The translations under genes and the position numbers were made by a program. 15,891 nt of DNA from CAYSND01 sp964642235 (GTDB lineage: Bacteria > Bacteroidota > Bacteroidia > Bacteroidales > UBA932): positions 1 through 15,891 of the forward strand of contig CAZXOP010000035.1 in NCBI GenBank assembly GCA_964642235.1, written 5' to 3'. This document shows positions 1-6,902 of this stretch, piece by piece; the stretch's first letter is position 1, and every line of letters begins with the position of its first letter. Below the pieces are notes generated by a model, which did no database searches, was not told the origin of the DNA, and was given only the letters and a program-made list of their open reading frames with translations.

Positions 1-398
1 ATTGGAGCTGATTTTGATAACATTGCTTTTACTCCGCAATATCTGTCATAAGAAAGAGCGACAGCTTTTTTTATCTTCTCGGCATTAGCTTCAAGTCCTG
101 CTCCCTCGAAATTAAAGATAACCTTAAAGAATTCATATACGTGAGGATGTTCTTCTTCGGTTTGTGACGACTCTACATTTACTGACATTTTCTCTACCTC
201 TACACGCATCTTTTTAAGAATGGAGACAATATCCATACTCATACACCCTCCGAGTGCAACTAGTAAAAACGGTTTTGGTCTAGGACCCATATTGTCTCCT
301 CCTGCTTCTGTGGAGACGTCAATCATTAATTTGTGTCCATTCACGAGGGTTTCGAAAGCCATGTTTCCCTTCCATTCTAATTGTACATTTACATCCAT
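1..398 (-). CDS. OsmC-family peroxiredoxin-like protein (3' end cut by window)
   Basis: The first 132 codons of an OsmC/Ohr-fold protein; the C-terminus lies outside the window. OsmC-family proteins are cytoplasmic dimers that reduce organic peroxides with two cysteines. Visible here are the N-terminal strand with MDVNVQLEW, the stretch MGPRPKPFLLVALGGC with the first cysteine at residue 52, the following helix MSMDIVSILKKM, and the second cysteine at residue 121 in SYDRYCGV. The ATG at 396-398 is chosen because it gives the usual family N-terminus and lies about 50 nt downstream of a TATATTTG box on the same strand. The bacteroidal OsmC members are often annotated only as OsmC family protein, and the actual substrate cannot be told. 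Family call is secure from the two-cysteine pattern; specific function is inference. Confidence 0.88.
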   Translation of the reverse strand, partial: MDVNVQLEWKGNMAFETLVNGHKLMIDVSTEAGGDNMGPRPKPFLLVALGGCMSMDIVSILKKMRVEVEKMSVNVESSQTEEEHPHVYEFFKVIFNFEGAGLEANAEKIKKAVALSYDRYCGVKAMLSKSAP

Positions 399-448
399 AA
401 TTGATTTGTTATTAATGAGTATTATAATTTTTATCTAAATTTGGTTTA

Positions 449-456
449 CAAATATA
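449..456 (-). promoter_or_regulatory. -7 promoter box for the OsmC-family gene
   Basis: On the minus strand this reads TATATTTG, an exact match to the Bacteroidota -7 consensus TAnnTTTG, 51 nt upstream of the OsmC start codon. No clear TTG -33 box is visible at the expected distance, so the call rests on the -7 box and its position. Confidence 0.5.
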
Positions 457-535
457 ATTAAAATACGCTGACTGCGATTCCTCCTTCCCCACGAAGTGTG
501 TAAACTAAAGTAAGGGGTAAAAAACAGTTTCGCCA

Positions 536-583
536 GCACTAAACACCAAAGGACTGCATTTGCAGTCCTTTGGTGTTTAGTGC
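536..583 (-). terminator. 23 bp perfect hairpin at the 3' end of tRNA-Lys
   Basis: Two perfectly complementary 23 nt arms (536-558 and 561-583) are separated by only two bases. On the minus strand the hairpin begins inside the tRNA: its first three bases are the last two acceptor bases and the discriminator base. A T-run appears 11 nt past the hairpin on the minus strand (plus-strand A-run near 519-525). It probably ends the tRNA transcript, but the stem is unusually long for an intrinsic terminator and the T-run is not adjacent, so a processing signal or a relic of a mobile repeat is also possible. Confidence 0.6.
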
Positions 584-653
584 TCCCTCAGGGGCTCGAA
601 CCCTGGACCCCAACATTAAGAGTGTCGTGCTCTACCAACTGAGCTAAGGAAGC
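581..653 (-). tRNA. tRNA-Lys (anticodon CTT)
   Basis: A complete cloverleaf folds on the minus strand. The acceptor arms GCTTCCT and AGGGAGC pair over seven bases with one G-U, followed by discriminator A. The D arm contains AGCTCAGTTGGTAGAGC. The anticodon stem CGACA/TGTTG encloses the loop CTCTTAA, giving anticodon CTT, which reads lysine AAG codons. The T arm is CAGGGTTCGAGCCCCTG. The 3' CCA is not encoded, as is common in Bacteroidota. A consensus promoter lies just upstream (672-701) and a long hairpin overlaps the 3' end. This tRNA is intact and is not the attachment site of the mobile element further right. Confidence 0.97.
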
Positions 654-671
654 GTCCTTTTTTTGGGATTG

Positions 672-701
672 CAAAGGTATGCGTTTTAGAATAAAAAACA
701 A
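672..701 (-). promoter_or_regulatory. Promoter of tRNA-Lys
   Basis: The minus strand carries TACCTTTG (plus 672-679), an exact TAnnTTTG -7 box, preceded by TTG (plus 699-701) with a 19 nt spacer, which matches the Bacteroidota housekeeping-sigma consensus. Transcription would start near 665, about 12 nt before the mature tRNA 5' end at 653. Confidence 0.75.
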
Positions 702-783
702 AATTAAATTTATTGTCACAAAAAATATATTCTGTTATTATAATGCCGTTAAGTGATTCAATAACAATTAAGCTTTTGCCGTT

Positions 784-891
784 ATGAAAAATAATAAAGA
801 AACAATCCTAAACAATGACTCTGCTATGGTTATGTTATCGGTTGCTGTTATTATCTTGATAAGTTTATTCGCTTTGGTGGTTATAATATAG
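784..891 (+). CDS. Possible small single-pass membrane peptide (35 aa)
   Basis: An ATG-started frame of 35 codons encodes a charged, polar N-terminus (MKNNKETILNNDSAM) followed by an uninterrupted hydrophobic run of about 20 residues (VMLSVAVIILISLFALVVII) and then a stop. This is the composition of a single transmembrane helix with a short cytosolic tail. A rho-independent terminator follows at 917-947, consistent with a short independent transcript. No promoter box matching the consensus was found close upstream, and I do not recognise a family. Chance occurrence of such a short frame is possible in AT-rich sequence; the clean helix and terminator are the reasons for listing it. Confidence 0.42.
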   Translation: MKNNKETILNNDSAMVMLSVAVIILISLFALVVII

Positions 892-916
892 GTTATTTTT
901 TAGTTAGTAAAAGGGG

Positions 917-947
917 GGACGAAGTCGTGATGATTTCGTCCTTTTTT
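917..947 (+). terminator. Rho-independent terminator
   Basis: Arms GGACGAA (917-923) and TTCGTCC (935-941) form a 7 bp stem with an 11 nt loop, immediately followed by six T (942-947). It ends whatever transcript crosses the small peptide frame, and it sits just before the -7 box of the next gene, so it insulates the glycosidase gene from upstream transcription. Confidence 0.7.
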
Positions 948-949
948 CA

Positions 950-957
950 TATATTTG
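950..957 (+). promoter_or_regulatory. -7 promoter box of the GHL10 glycosidase gene
   Basis: TATATTTG is an exact TAnnTTTG match, placed right after the upstream terminator and 18 nt before the ATG at 976. A TTG start codon at 955 would lie inside this box, which argues for the downstream ATG as translation start. Confidence 0.6.
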
Positions 958-975
958 TCGCAATTAAAAAGCTAT

Positions 976-2283
976 ATGATGAAACTTAGACATTTATTGA
1001 TTCCGGTAATATTCAGTCTTCTGATTATTTCATGTGAAAAACCGGTACTCCCTGAACCTGATAAGGAGGAATTTCAAAAGGAATTTAACTCTCAGACCGA
1101 TAAAGTGAACTTNNNNNNNNNNNNNNNNNNNNNNNNNNNNNNNNNNNNNNNNNNNNNNNNNNNNNNNNNNNNNNNNNNNNNNNNNNNNNNNNNNNNNNNN
1201 NNNNNNNNNNNNGCCATAGAGAGAGCCCGCAAAAATGGAATGGAGATTCATGCATGGATTAATCCGCTCCGAATAGGGAGTAAAACGGATGTACTTGCTG
1301 CTACGCACCCGGCTATACTTCACCCCGAACTCTATTTGGAGTATAATGGATCAAGGTATTGGAACCCGGGGAGGCCGGAAGTTCAAGATTATCTCGCAAG
1401 AGTGGTTACCGAGCTCCTTACGAAATATGATTTGGACGGAGTTCATATAGATGACTATTTTTACCCAAGTGGACTTAAAAGCAAACCTTTGGAGTGGGAT
1501 GATTCTAAAGATTATGCAAAATATGGTTCCGGTCTTACTCTCGATGCATGGAGAGAAAAGAATATAAATGATTTAGTAAAAGGGATTTACACTGCCGTTA
1601 AAAAAGTAAAACCAAAAGCATTGTTTGGTGTCTCTCCGGCAGGTATAATTGCAAATACAAGAGAGCTTTATGCCGACCCAATTAATTGGATGAAGGGTAA
1701 CTATATAGATTATCTCGCTCCACAACAGTATTGGCAGATAGGTCATGCTACAGGAGATTTCCCAACACTTTTAAGCTTTTGGACTGCCTACTCTAATGGG
1801 ATTCCTATTATGCCAGGCATTGCAGCTTATCGTTACAAGGAGGCTACTTTCCCTTCATTAGTTGAATACAAAAAACAGATGGGATTCTGCAGGAGTACCA
1901 ATGGGGTGACAGGGCAGTTTTGGTTCCGTTGTAATAATATTATAACTAAGGAGTTCGGGGATTACATTAAAGAAAATATCTATAAATTTGAAGCACTTAC
2001 TCCCCCTATAGGTAGTTACAAATATGAAAAGCCAACACCTCCCCAAATCTCATTGTCAGGCGAAACTATCTCTTGGCAGAAAGTGACAAATGCGGAGAAA
2101 TATGTTGTCTATCAGTTAGTAAGAGATACGACCTTTAAGCCAAAAGCCGGTATGTGGGATGTCTCTCCGGTCTATAAAGGAGATGCCACCTCTTTTAAAG
2201 GTCAAAAGGATAACAATTATATAGTAATCTCAGTAAATGGTCGAGAACACTCAGATTTCCAGAAGGTACTCTATATTCGTTAG
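976..2283 (+). CDS. GHL10-type (glycosyl hydrolase-like 10) lipoprotein, interrupted by an assembly gap
   Basis: Secreted lipoprotein of the glycoside-hydrolase-like family GHL10 (Pfam PF02638, YngK-like), a TIM-barrel fold thought to act on glycans at the cell surface. MMKLRHLLIPVIFSLLIISC is a type II signal peptide with lipobox cysteine at residue 20. After the gap the barrel continues with the hallmark segments EIHAWINPLR, KYDLDGVHIDDYFYP (acidic residues at the end of a barrel strand) and LFGVSPAG. The last ~85 residues (from about PTPPQISLSG) look like a fibronectin type III-like domain. The ATG at 976 is preferred over a TTG at 955 because 955 falls in the promoter box. The run of 100 N (1113-1212) is a placeholder: family members have roughly 80-85 residues where only about 34 codons of N are present, so the real missing sequence is probably longer. 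Substrate is unknown. The stop lies one base from the end of the opposing GH27 gene. Confidence 0.85.
   Translation: MMKLRHLLIPVIFSLLIISCEKPVLPEPDKEEFQKEFNSQTDKVNXXXXXXXXXXXXXXXXXXXXXXXXXXXXXXXXXXAIERARKNGMEIHAWINPLRIGSKTDVLAATHPAILHPELYLEYNGSRYWNPGRPEVQDYLARVVTELLTKYDLDGVHIDDYFYPSGLKSKPLEWDDSKDYAKYGSGLTLDAWREKNINDLVKGIYTAVKKVKPKALFGVSPAGIIANTRELYADPINWMKGNYIDYLAPQQYWQIGHATGDFPTLLSFWTAYSNGIPIMPGIAAYRYKEATFPSLVEYKKQMGFCRSTNGVTGQFWFRCNNIITKEFGDYIKENIYKFEALTPPIGSYKYEKPTPPQISLSGETISWQKVTNAEKYVVYQLVRDTTFKPKAGMWDVSPVYKGDATSFKGQKDNNYIVISVNGREHSDFQKVLYIR
1113..1212. other. Assembly gap (100 N)
   Basis: Exactly one hundred N, the usual placeholder for a scaffold gap of unknown size. It removes the first strands of the GHL10 barrel. 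The frame happens to be kept open across it, but this carries no information about the true length. Confidence 0.99.
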
Positions 2284-2284
2284 T

Positions 2285-3466
2285 CTATTGAAGACGAAGA
2301 ACAATAACTCCGTGTGATGGGATTTCAAAACTCATCCCTTCCCCAAGTCTCCCCATATCTTCGTGCTTCCAAAGATCTCTAACTTTAACTTTGTTTGTAG
2401 AAGAAATAAGGGTTGGTGTCAATGTGTATGTAACCGAAGAGTCACCTCTGTTCATTATGGCTACCCCTTTCTTAGTCTTACTCACCACTCCATTTCTATT
2501 ACCAAGGGGTTTTACCCATACTTCAATACCGTTTTCTTGAAAAACTCTCTCAGCTTGAATAAAGGCGGGATCCTGGTTTAAGGCAATTACCTCTTTATTC
2601 GTAAGAATTTCAATAGTCTCTTTAGACATATTCCTCAAATCATTTCCTGCAAGAAGGGGGGAGTTCATCATACACCACATTGAGAAGTGGGTCTTATCTT
2701 CTTCATAGCTCATACCTCTTCCCACCTGCAACATATCCATATCGTTATAATGCCCTGCAGAAGAGTATTTTGATAGAGGAGCGTTAAGGTCTATTATATG
2801 AAGTATAGAGTTGAAATTAGCTGCAATATCTCCGGAGACTCTCCATGAATCAGACTCTTCAATTGCCCACTCACCGGGGAACTGCCACCTGCATATATTA
2901 AAGACTGTTTCAGGTTTTATCTCTCTTACTATATCAATAATATTCATATAGGCACTCTCTTCATCTAATTGGAGTTTCTGCCCTCCGCACCAATCTATCT
3001 TTATAAAGTCATAGTTCCAATCCACTAAATATTGAGTTAAATCCTGCTTCTCAAATCCGTAGAGTCCTACCCCTATCCCTTTGGAGTCGTCATCCCACAT
3101 TGAAGCACAAGTATTGGCTCCGGCGTCAGAATAGATACCTGCTTTTAACCCTTTGCTATGGATATATTCTGCAAGAGCATCCATCCCTGAGGGGAACTTA
3201 GTGCTATCGCAAAACAAAACACCATTAGCATCTCTCCCCCCAAAGTACCCATCATCCACATTTATATACCTATACCCGGCGTCATACATCCCTGAGCTTA
3301 TCATAGCATCTGCCTGCTCCCGAATCATCTGCTCGTCAATGTTAATTCTAAAATTATTCCAGCTACTCCACCCCATAATAGGGGCTTTCGCCTCTTGTTC
3401 GTCTGTGAAATTACACCCTGTAATAATAACAGCAAGTGTAATAATAAAGAAGTTTTTAAGTTTCAT
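2285..3466 (-). CDS. GH27 alpha-galactosidase-like lipoprotein
   Basis: A 393-residue lipoprotein of glycoside hydrolase family 27, retaining enzymes that remove terminal alpha-galactose or alpha-N-acetylgalactosamine. The signal peptide MKLKNFFIITLAVIITGC carries the lipobox cysteine at residue 18, so the enzyme is probably anchored on a membrane facing out of the cytoplasm. Family motifs run in order: MGWSSWNNF (31-39), YINVDDGYF, LKAGIYSDAG, then FIKIDWCGG with the nucleophile Asp158, and WRVSGDI with the probable acid/base Asp213. The C-terminal ~100 residues form the expected beta-sandwich. The ATG at 3464-3466 is chosen: an in-frame TTG ten codons earlier overlaps the -7 box and would precede the transcription start. 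It is convergent with the GHL10 gene (one base apart) and divergent from the sigma-factor operon. Exact substrate specificity cannot be read from sequence. Confidence 0.93.
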   Translation of the reverse strand: MKLKNFFIITLAVIITGCNFTDEQEAKAPIMGWSSWNNFRINIDEQMIREQADAMISSGMYDAGYRYINVDDGYFGGRDANGVLFCDSTKFPSGMDALAEYIHSKGLKAGIYSDAGANTCASMWDDDSKGIGVGLYGFEKQDLTQYLVDWNYDFIKIDWCGGQKLQLDEESAYMNIIDIVREIKPETVFNICRWQFPGEWAIEESDSWRVSGDIAANFNSILHIIDLNAPLSKYSSAGHYNDMDMLQVGRGMSYEEDKTHFSMWCMMNSPLLAGNDLRNMSKETIEILTNKEVIALNQDPAFIQAERVFQENGIEVWVKPLGNRNGVVSKTKKGVAIMNRGDSSVTYTLTPTLISSTNKVKVRDLWKHEDMGRLGEGMSFEIPSHGVIVLRLQ

Positions 3467-3493
3467 ATTATATTTGTATGATTTTAATTTGTA

Positions 3494-3501
3494 CAAAGTT
3501 A
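3494..3501 (-). promoter_or_regulatory. -7 promoter box of the GH27 gene
   Basis: The minus strand reads TAACTTTG, an exact TAnnTTTG match, 27 nt upstream of the ATG at 3466. It settles the start of the gene because the alternative TTG codon lies inside the box. Confidence 0.6.
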
Positions 3502-3545
3502 GTAAATTTATTCTTTAGAGAAAAAAGTAGGGTAAAACACCTCGA

Positions 3546-4061
3546 ATGCGGTTTATGGTTAAAAGAAGGAAAAAAGTGTTGGACAAGGGCGAATTCAAAA
3601 AAATATTCGACAGCCATTTTGATTCTTTAAGAAGTTTTATATACTTCCGAACGTCAGATGAGCAGACTGCTGAAGATATTGCACAAGATGTCTTTATGCG
3701 GGTATGGGAGAAGCGTGAGTCCCTCGATACCTCTAATATCAAAGCCCTTCTTTATAAAATGGCTAAGGACAAAGTGGTTAGCTACTATAGGAGGGAGGGG
3801 ACCAGACTCGATTTTGCTAAAAACATGAGTTTGAAGGGAGATGCAATTTCTCCGCAGGAGGAGCTCCAGTTCGAAGAGACAAGAAGGAGATATTCGGAAG
3901 CTTTAGGAGAGATGACGGAAGGGGAGAGGGAGGTCTTTTTAATGAGCAGAGAAGAGAATTTAAAGTACAATGAAATAGCAGAGCGGCTTGGGTTGAGCGT
4001 TAAAGCAGTAGAAAAGAGAATGAGTGCCGCATTAAAATTATTAAAAAATAAAATTTTATAG
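3546..4061 (+). CDS. ECF-type RNA polymerase sigma factor (Fec-like)
   Basis: A 171-residue extracytoplasmic-function sigma factor, which directs RNA polymerase to a small regulon when released from its anti-sigma factor. Region sigma2 spans about residues 15-85 and includes the -10-contacting helix with TAEDIAQDVFMRVWEKR (41-57). Region sigma4 spans about 113-170 with the helix-turn-helix YNEIAERLGLSVKAVEKRMS (141-160). Length is typical. Either ATG at 3546 or the one at 3555 may be used. The next gene, a FecR anti-sigma, starts two bases after the stop, and a FecA-type receptor follows, the classic cell-surface signalling order. Because the receptor gene is disrupted by a mobile element, the normal activating signal is probably lost in this strain. 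Confidence 0.93.
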   Translation: MRFMVKRRKKVLDKGEFKKIFDSHFDSLRSFIYFRTSDEQTAEDIAQDVFMRVWEKRESLDTSNIKALLYKMAKDKVVSYYRREGTRLDFAKNMSLKGDAISPQEELQFEETRRRYSEALGEMTEGEREVFLMSREENLKYNEIAERLGLSVKAVEKRMSAALKLLKNKIL

Positions 4062-4063
4062 TT

Positions 4064-4864
4064 ATGAAGCCGGAGAATATAAAAGTTACCCCCAGTTGGA
4101 GTAAAAGCAAAGAACAGATTTGGGCGGAGCGCTTCGAAGCTCTCTCGGATGAACCCGTGGAGGTTGAGGTAAATCAGGGAAAGAGGTTGAACTTCACCAG
4201 AAGGCATTGGATCTCAATAGCCTCTGCGGCAGCGGCAATAGTGGTGGTATTCTCATCCTTTGCCTTATTGTATAATAAGGAGGTAGTTGCTCCGAAGGGG
4301 AGCAGACTCTCCCTTCTTTTGCCGGATGGTTCTCAAGTGCAGTTAAATGCTTATAGCAGTGTGAGTTATAAACCGTATTCATGGAAGATTTCGAGGAGGG
4401 TTAAAATGGAAGGAGAGGCATTTTTCGAGGTAGTAAAAGGGAGCAAGTTTAGCGTTATAACCCCTAATGGTTCTGTTGCAGTGCTTGGAACCTCCTTTAA
4501 CGTTATTGCCAGAGGAGAACTTTTTGATGTTACTTGTGTTACAGGGAGAGTTGAGGTTACCTCTGCCAACTCTTCGACACTTCTTACTCCCGGAATGGGT
4601 TCCACACTTCAGGAGGGATCCCTTGTAAGTTCTGAAGTGAGGGATGCTGACGCAATTACAGGGTGGATAAAAGGGGAGTTTTCATTTTCCGATGCCCGAT
4701 TGATAGATGTTATTGAAGAAATAGAGAGACAATACAACATAACTATTGTGGCTCCAAAAGATTTAAACTATTTTTATACCGGCAAATTTTCAATGGATAA
4801 GAATCCTGAGGAGATTTTGCAAATAATAGGTAAGCCTTTTGGAATAACATTAGGGATAAAATAA
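4064..4864 (+). CDS. FecR-family anti-sigma factor
   Basis: A 266-residue single-pass inner-membrane protein that holds the neighbouring ECF sigma factor inactive and receives the signal from the outer-membrane receptor's STN domain. The cytoplasmic N-terminal part (1-48) is followed by one transmembrane helix (about 49-70, HWISIASAAAAIVVVFSSFA). The periplasmic FecR domain covers about 72-165 with GSRLSLLLPDGSQVQLNAYS and the motif MEGEAFFEVVKG. The C-terminal DUF4974 domain covers about 205-266 (FSFSDARLIDVIEEIERQYN). It lies two bases after the sigma gene and one base before the receptor gene, so the three form one operon. Confidence 0.93.
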   Translation: MKPENIKVTPSWSKSKEQIWAERFEALSDEPVEVEVNQGKRLNFTRRHWISIASAAAAIVVVFSSFALLYNKEVVAPKGSRLSLLLPDGSQVQLNAYSSVSYKPYSWKISRRVKMEGEAFFEVVKGSKFSVITPNGSVAVLGTSFNVIARGELFDVTCVTGRVEVTSANSSTLLTPGMGSTLQEGSLVSSEVRDADAITGWIKGEFSFSDARLIDVIEEIERQYNITIVAPKDLNYFYTGKFSMDKNPEEILQIIGKPFGITLGIK

Positions 4865-4865
4865 C

Positions 4866-6641
4866 TTGAAGAAGACGATAGTCGCTATATTGCTTCTGCT
4901 CCTTGCCACAATTTGTTTTGCGCAGGGGGTGGAGCTTCGCGTTAAAAACGAGAGGCTTGATAAGGTATTAATGGGTCTGAAGGTGCAACTTTCATTTGAT
5001 AGCCGTGCATTGTCTAAATATAAAGTCTCTGTAGAGAAAACTTTCTTATCACCTAATGAGGCTATCAACTATCTTTTGTCAGATAAACCTTTTATTTGTG
5101 AAGAGATAGGAGGGGTATTCGTGATTTCGTCAAAACCGGAGCCTAAAAAGACTCCAAAGCCTATCAAAGAGGAGGTTAAGGGTGGCGCCACCACTTTGCC
5201 CTCGGAGGAGATTCCCTCTATCAATGCCAATATCAGCGAAATAACTATTACAGCAGCGATGCCGACTTACTCTCCTATAATATCAGATGAATCCACCTCC
5301 ACATTTATTACTGAGCAGAGAGTTGCCCGTTTAATGCCGGGGAGTGGGGATAACTCAGTTTTTAATCTATTGCGTCTTATGCCGGGTATTCGTGCCTCCG
5401 GTGAACCTTCTGATGAATTGATTGTCTGGGGTTCCACTGCGGGTGAGAGTCGTATTGTTTTTGATGGTATCCCACTCTTCGGAATGCGTGGTTTTAATGA
5501 CAATATTAGCTTTATAAACCCTTATCTCGTTAAGGATATTAAAGTATTAAAGGGGGGGTATGGTGCCTCTTATGGGAATCAGATCGGAGCAGTAGCCGAA
5601 ATATCGGGGAATGCACCAAACGTAATCAGACCCTCCGTCAAAGCCAGTATTAGTACCCTTACAGCCAATATTTACGGGAGTTTACCAATCTCCAAACGCT
5701 CCGCCCTCTCTATAGCTTATCGCCGTACTTTTTATGACCTCTATGATAATCAAGTGTTTAACCCTTTTAATGGTCGCCGTCCTATAAAAGTATCTAAAAG
5801 TGTGAGAACGCGTCCCACCACACAGACTGCTTATATTACCCCAAAATACCTCTTCTCAGACCTTAATCTCTCCTATTCAGGTACCCTTTTCGACAGAGAT
5901 GAGTACCGTGTTTCATTCTATGGAGCAAAGGATAAATTTAGTTATACTGCTGATTATGAGTCTGACGAGACAATAGAGGGGATGCAGGAGAGCAGACAAT
6001 ATGGAGCCTCTGCCTCGTATAAACGTTTCTGGAATGAGGGCTCTGTCTCTAAACTCTCCCTCTCTTTTTCTCGCCTTAACACCTTCGATGAGGAGACTAA
6101 TCGTCAGACAATGGATTTCTATGCAGAACAATATTCTGCAGCACTTTCGCACTCACAGGTAATAGGCAAGTTCCAAAGGCTCGAAGCAGGTTTTCAGATG
6201 GATCGTTTTTCAGTTACCGGAGGTACACTTCTAAAACCCTCCTTATTCCTTTCTGACAATATTTCAATAGGTCCTTTCTCATTTAATGCGGGGCTCAGGG
6301 GGGACTTTTTACCCGATAAAGTTAATTTGCAACCCCGTGTCTCCGCCACTATTTCTCTTTTTAAGGGGTTCAATATTTTCACCTCATGGGGACTATATAA
6401 TCAATATATGACTCGTCTCCCATACAAGATCAAGGATAAACAATATACACTTGTCTGGGATATTAATGACCAATTAAAAGCTATGCATACTGTTTTGGGG
6501 CTCTCATATAAATCTCCGGTTGGCTTTTCAGCTACCTTGGAGGGGTTCTCCAAAAACATATCAGGTGCAGTCAGGCTTTCCGAAGATGGAATTAGCTCAG
6601 AAGATATATCTTTACTTGGAGGGGATCTTTTTCTAAAATAA
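4866..6641 (+). pseudogene. TonB-dependent receptor with STN domain, 5' part (gene split by the mobile element)
   Basis: The first 591 codons of a FecA-type TonB-dependent outer-membrane transducer. It starts at a TTG codon one base after the FecR stop; the signal peptide MKKTIVAILLLLLATICFAQ begins immediately, and no ATG gives a signal peptide. The STN domain, which passes the ligand signal to FecR, is at about 21-90. The plug domain is at about 140-250 (NSVFNLLRLMPGIRA, RIVFDGIPLFGMRGF, VKDIKVLKGGYGASYGNQIG). Barrel strands follow and stop at GGDLFLK. The stop codon TAA at 6639-6641 is created by the first base of the inserted element. The missing end is found at 13461-13893; joining restores a 735-codon frame. 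A carboxypeptidase-regulatory domain and a SusD partner are absent, so this is a signalling receptor (siderophore or similar ligand) rather than a glycan SusC. The truncated barrel is unlikely to assemble. Confidence 0.93.
6632..6640 (+). repeat. Left attachment repeat (attL core)
   Basis: TCTAAAATA, identical to 13452-13460. It marks the point where receptor homology stops. In tyrosine-recombinase elements such a short identity is the crossover core shared by the target and the circular element. Confidence 0.85.
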
Positions 6642-6666
6642 ACTTCTAACTAAAAAGCAGAATTGT

Positions 6667-6711
6667 ACAGGGTGTAGCGAATTAGCTGAAATAGTGTTTG
6701 TTACGCCCTGT
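6667..6711 (+). repeat. Imperfect inverted repeat in the element's left end
   Basis: ACAGGGTGTAGC (6667-6678) and GTTACGCCCTGT (6700-6711) pair at 10 of 12 positions, and both mismatches can be G-U pairs in RNA. A second, smaller hairpin follows with TTTGGG (6721-6726) and CCCAAA (6740-6745). They lie between attL and the integrase promoter and may bind integrase or an accessory factor, or shield the integrase from read-through. Confidence 0.5.
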
Positions 6712-6770
6712 TTTGCTTAGTTTGGGAAAAGGCTAAAAACCCAAATTCAGCAGAACAACGCAAAAGATGA

Positions 6771-6787
6771 GTTACTATCTCATTACC
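6771..6787 (+). repeat. 17 bp repeat shared with the element's right end (left copy)
   Basis: GTTACTATCTCATTACC matches GTTACTAACTCGTTACC at 13372-13388 in 15 of 17 positions, same orientation. The copies lie about 130 bp inside attL and about 63 bp inside attR. Such end-proximal repeats are the expected form of integrase arm-type binding sites. Confidence 0.5.
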
Positions 6788-6793
6788 GAGTAA

Positions 6794-6801
6794 TAGATTT
6801 G
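6794..6801 (+). promoter_or_regulatory. Second candidate -7 box upstream of the integrase
   Basis: TAGATTTG matches TAnnTTTG exactly, with no TTG box at the right spacing. It would give a ~95 nt leader for the integrase. The same octamer occurs in the outward promoter at the right end (13315-13322). Confidence 0.3.
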
Positions 6802-6861
6802 AATTAACCTCTATCTGGTTCTTATTCAGTGTTTTGCGTAATTTTACATAGTGTCGAATAG

Positions 6862-6900
6862 CTCAATGATAACTAATTTTGTAACGTTAAAAACATTGAG
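6862..6900 (+). promoter_or_regulatory. Integrase promoter flanked by an inverted repeat
   Basis: TAATTTTG (6874-6881) is an exact -7 box about 20 nt upstream of the integrase ATG. It is bracketed by the perfect inverted repeat CTCAATG (6862-6868) and CATTGAG (6894-6900), and the palindrome TAACGTTA (6882-6889) falls on the expected transcription start. The symmetry suggests binding of a repressor or the integrase itself; no repressor gene is seen in the element. Confidence 0.55.
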
Positions 6901-6902
6901 TT

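Noticed and set aside
220..438. Plus-strand frame of 72 codons opposite the OsmC gene
   Set aside because: It lies antisense to a well-supported OsmC-family frame and its translation has no recognisable domain.
581..653. tRNA-Lys as an integration site of the mobile element
   Set aside because: No copy of the tRNA 3' end occurs elsewhere in the window, and the element's ends are clearly in the receptor gene 6 kb away.
955..975. Upstream TTG start for the GHL10 gene
   Set aside because: It overlaps the TATATTTG promoter box; the ATG at 976 begins a proper lipoprotein signal peptide.
3785..4207. Minus-strand frame of 140 codons across the sigma and FecR genes
   Set aside because: It is antisense to two strongly supported genes and has no start context or family signature.
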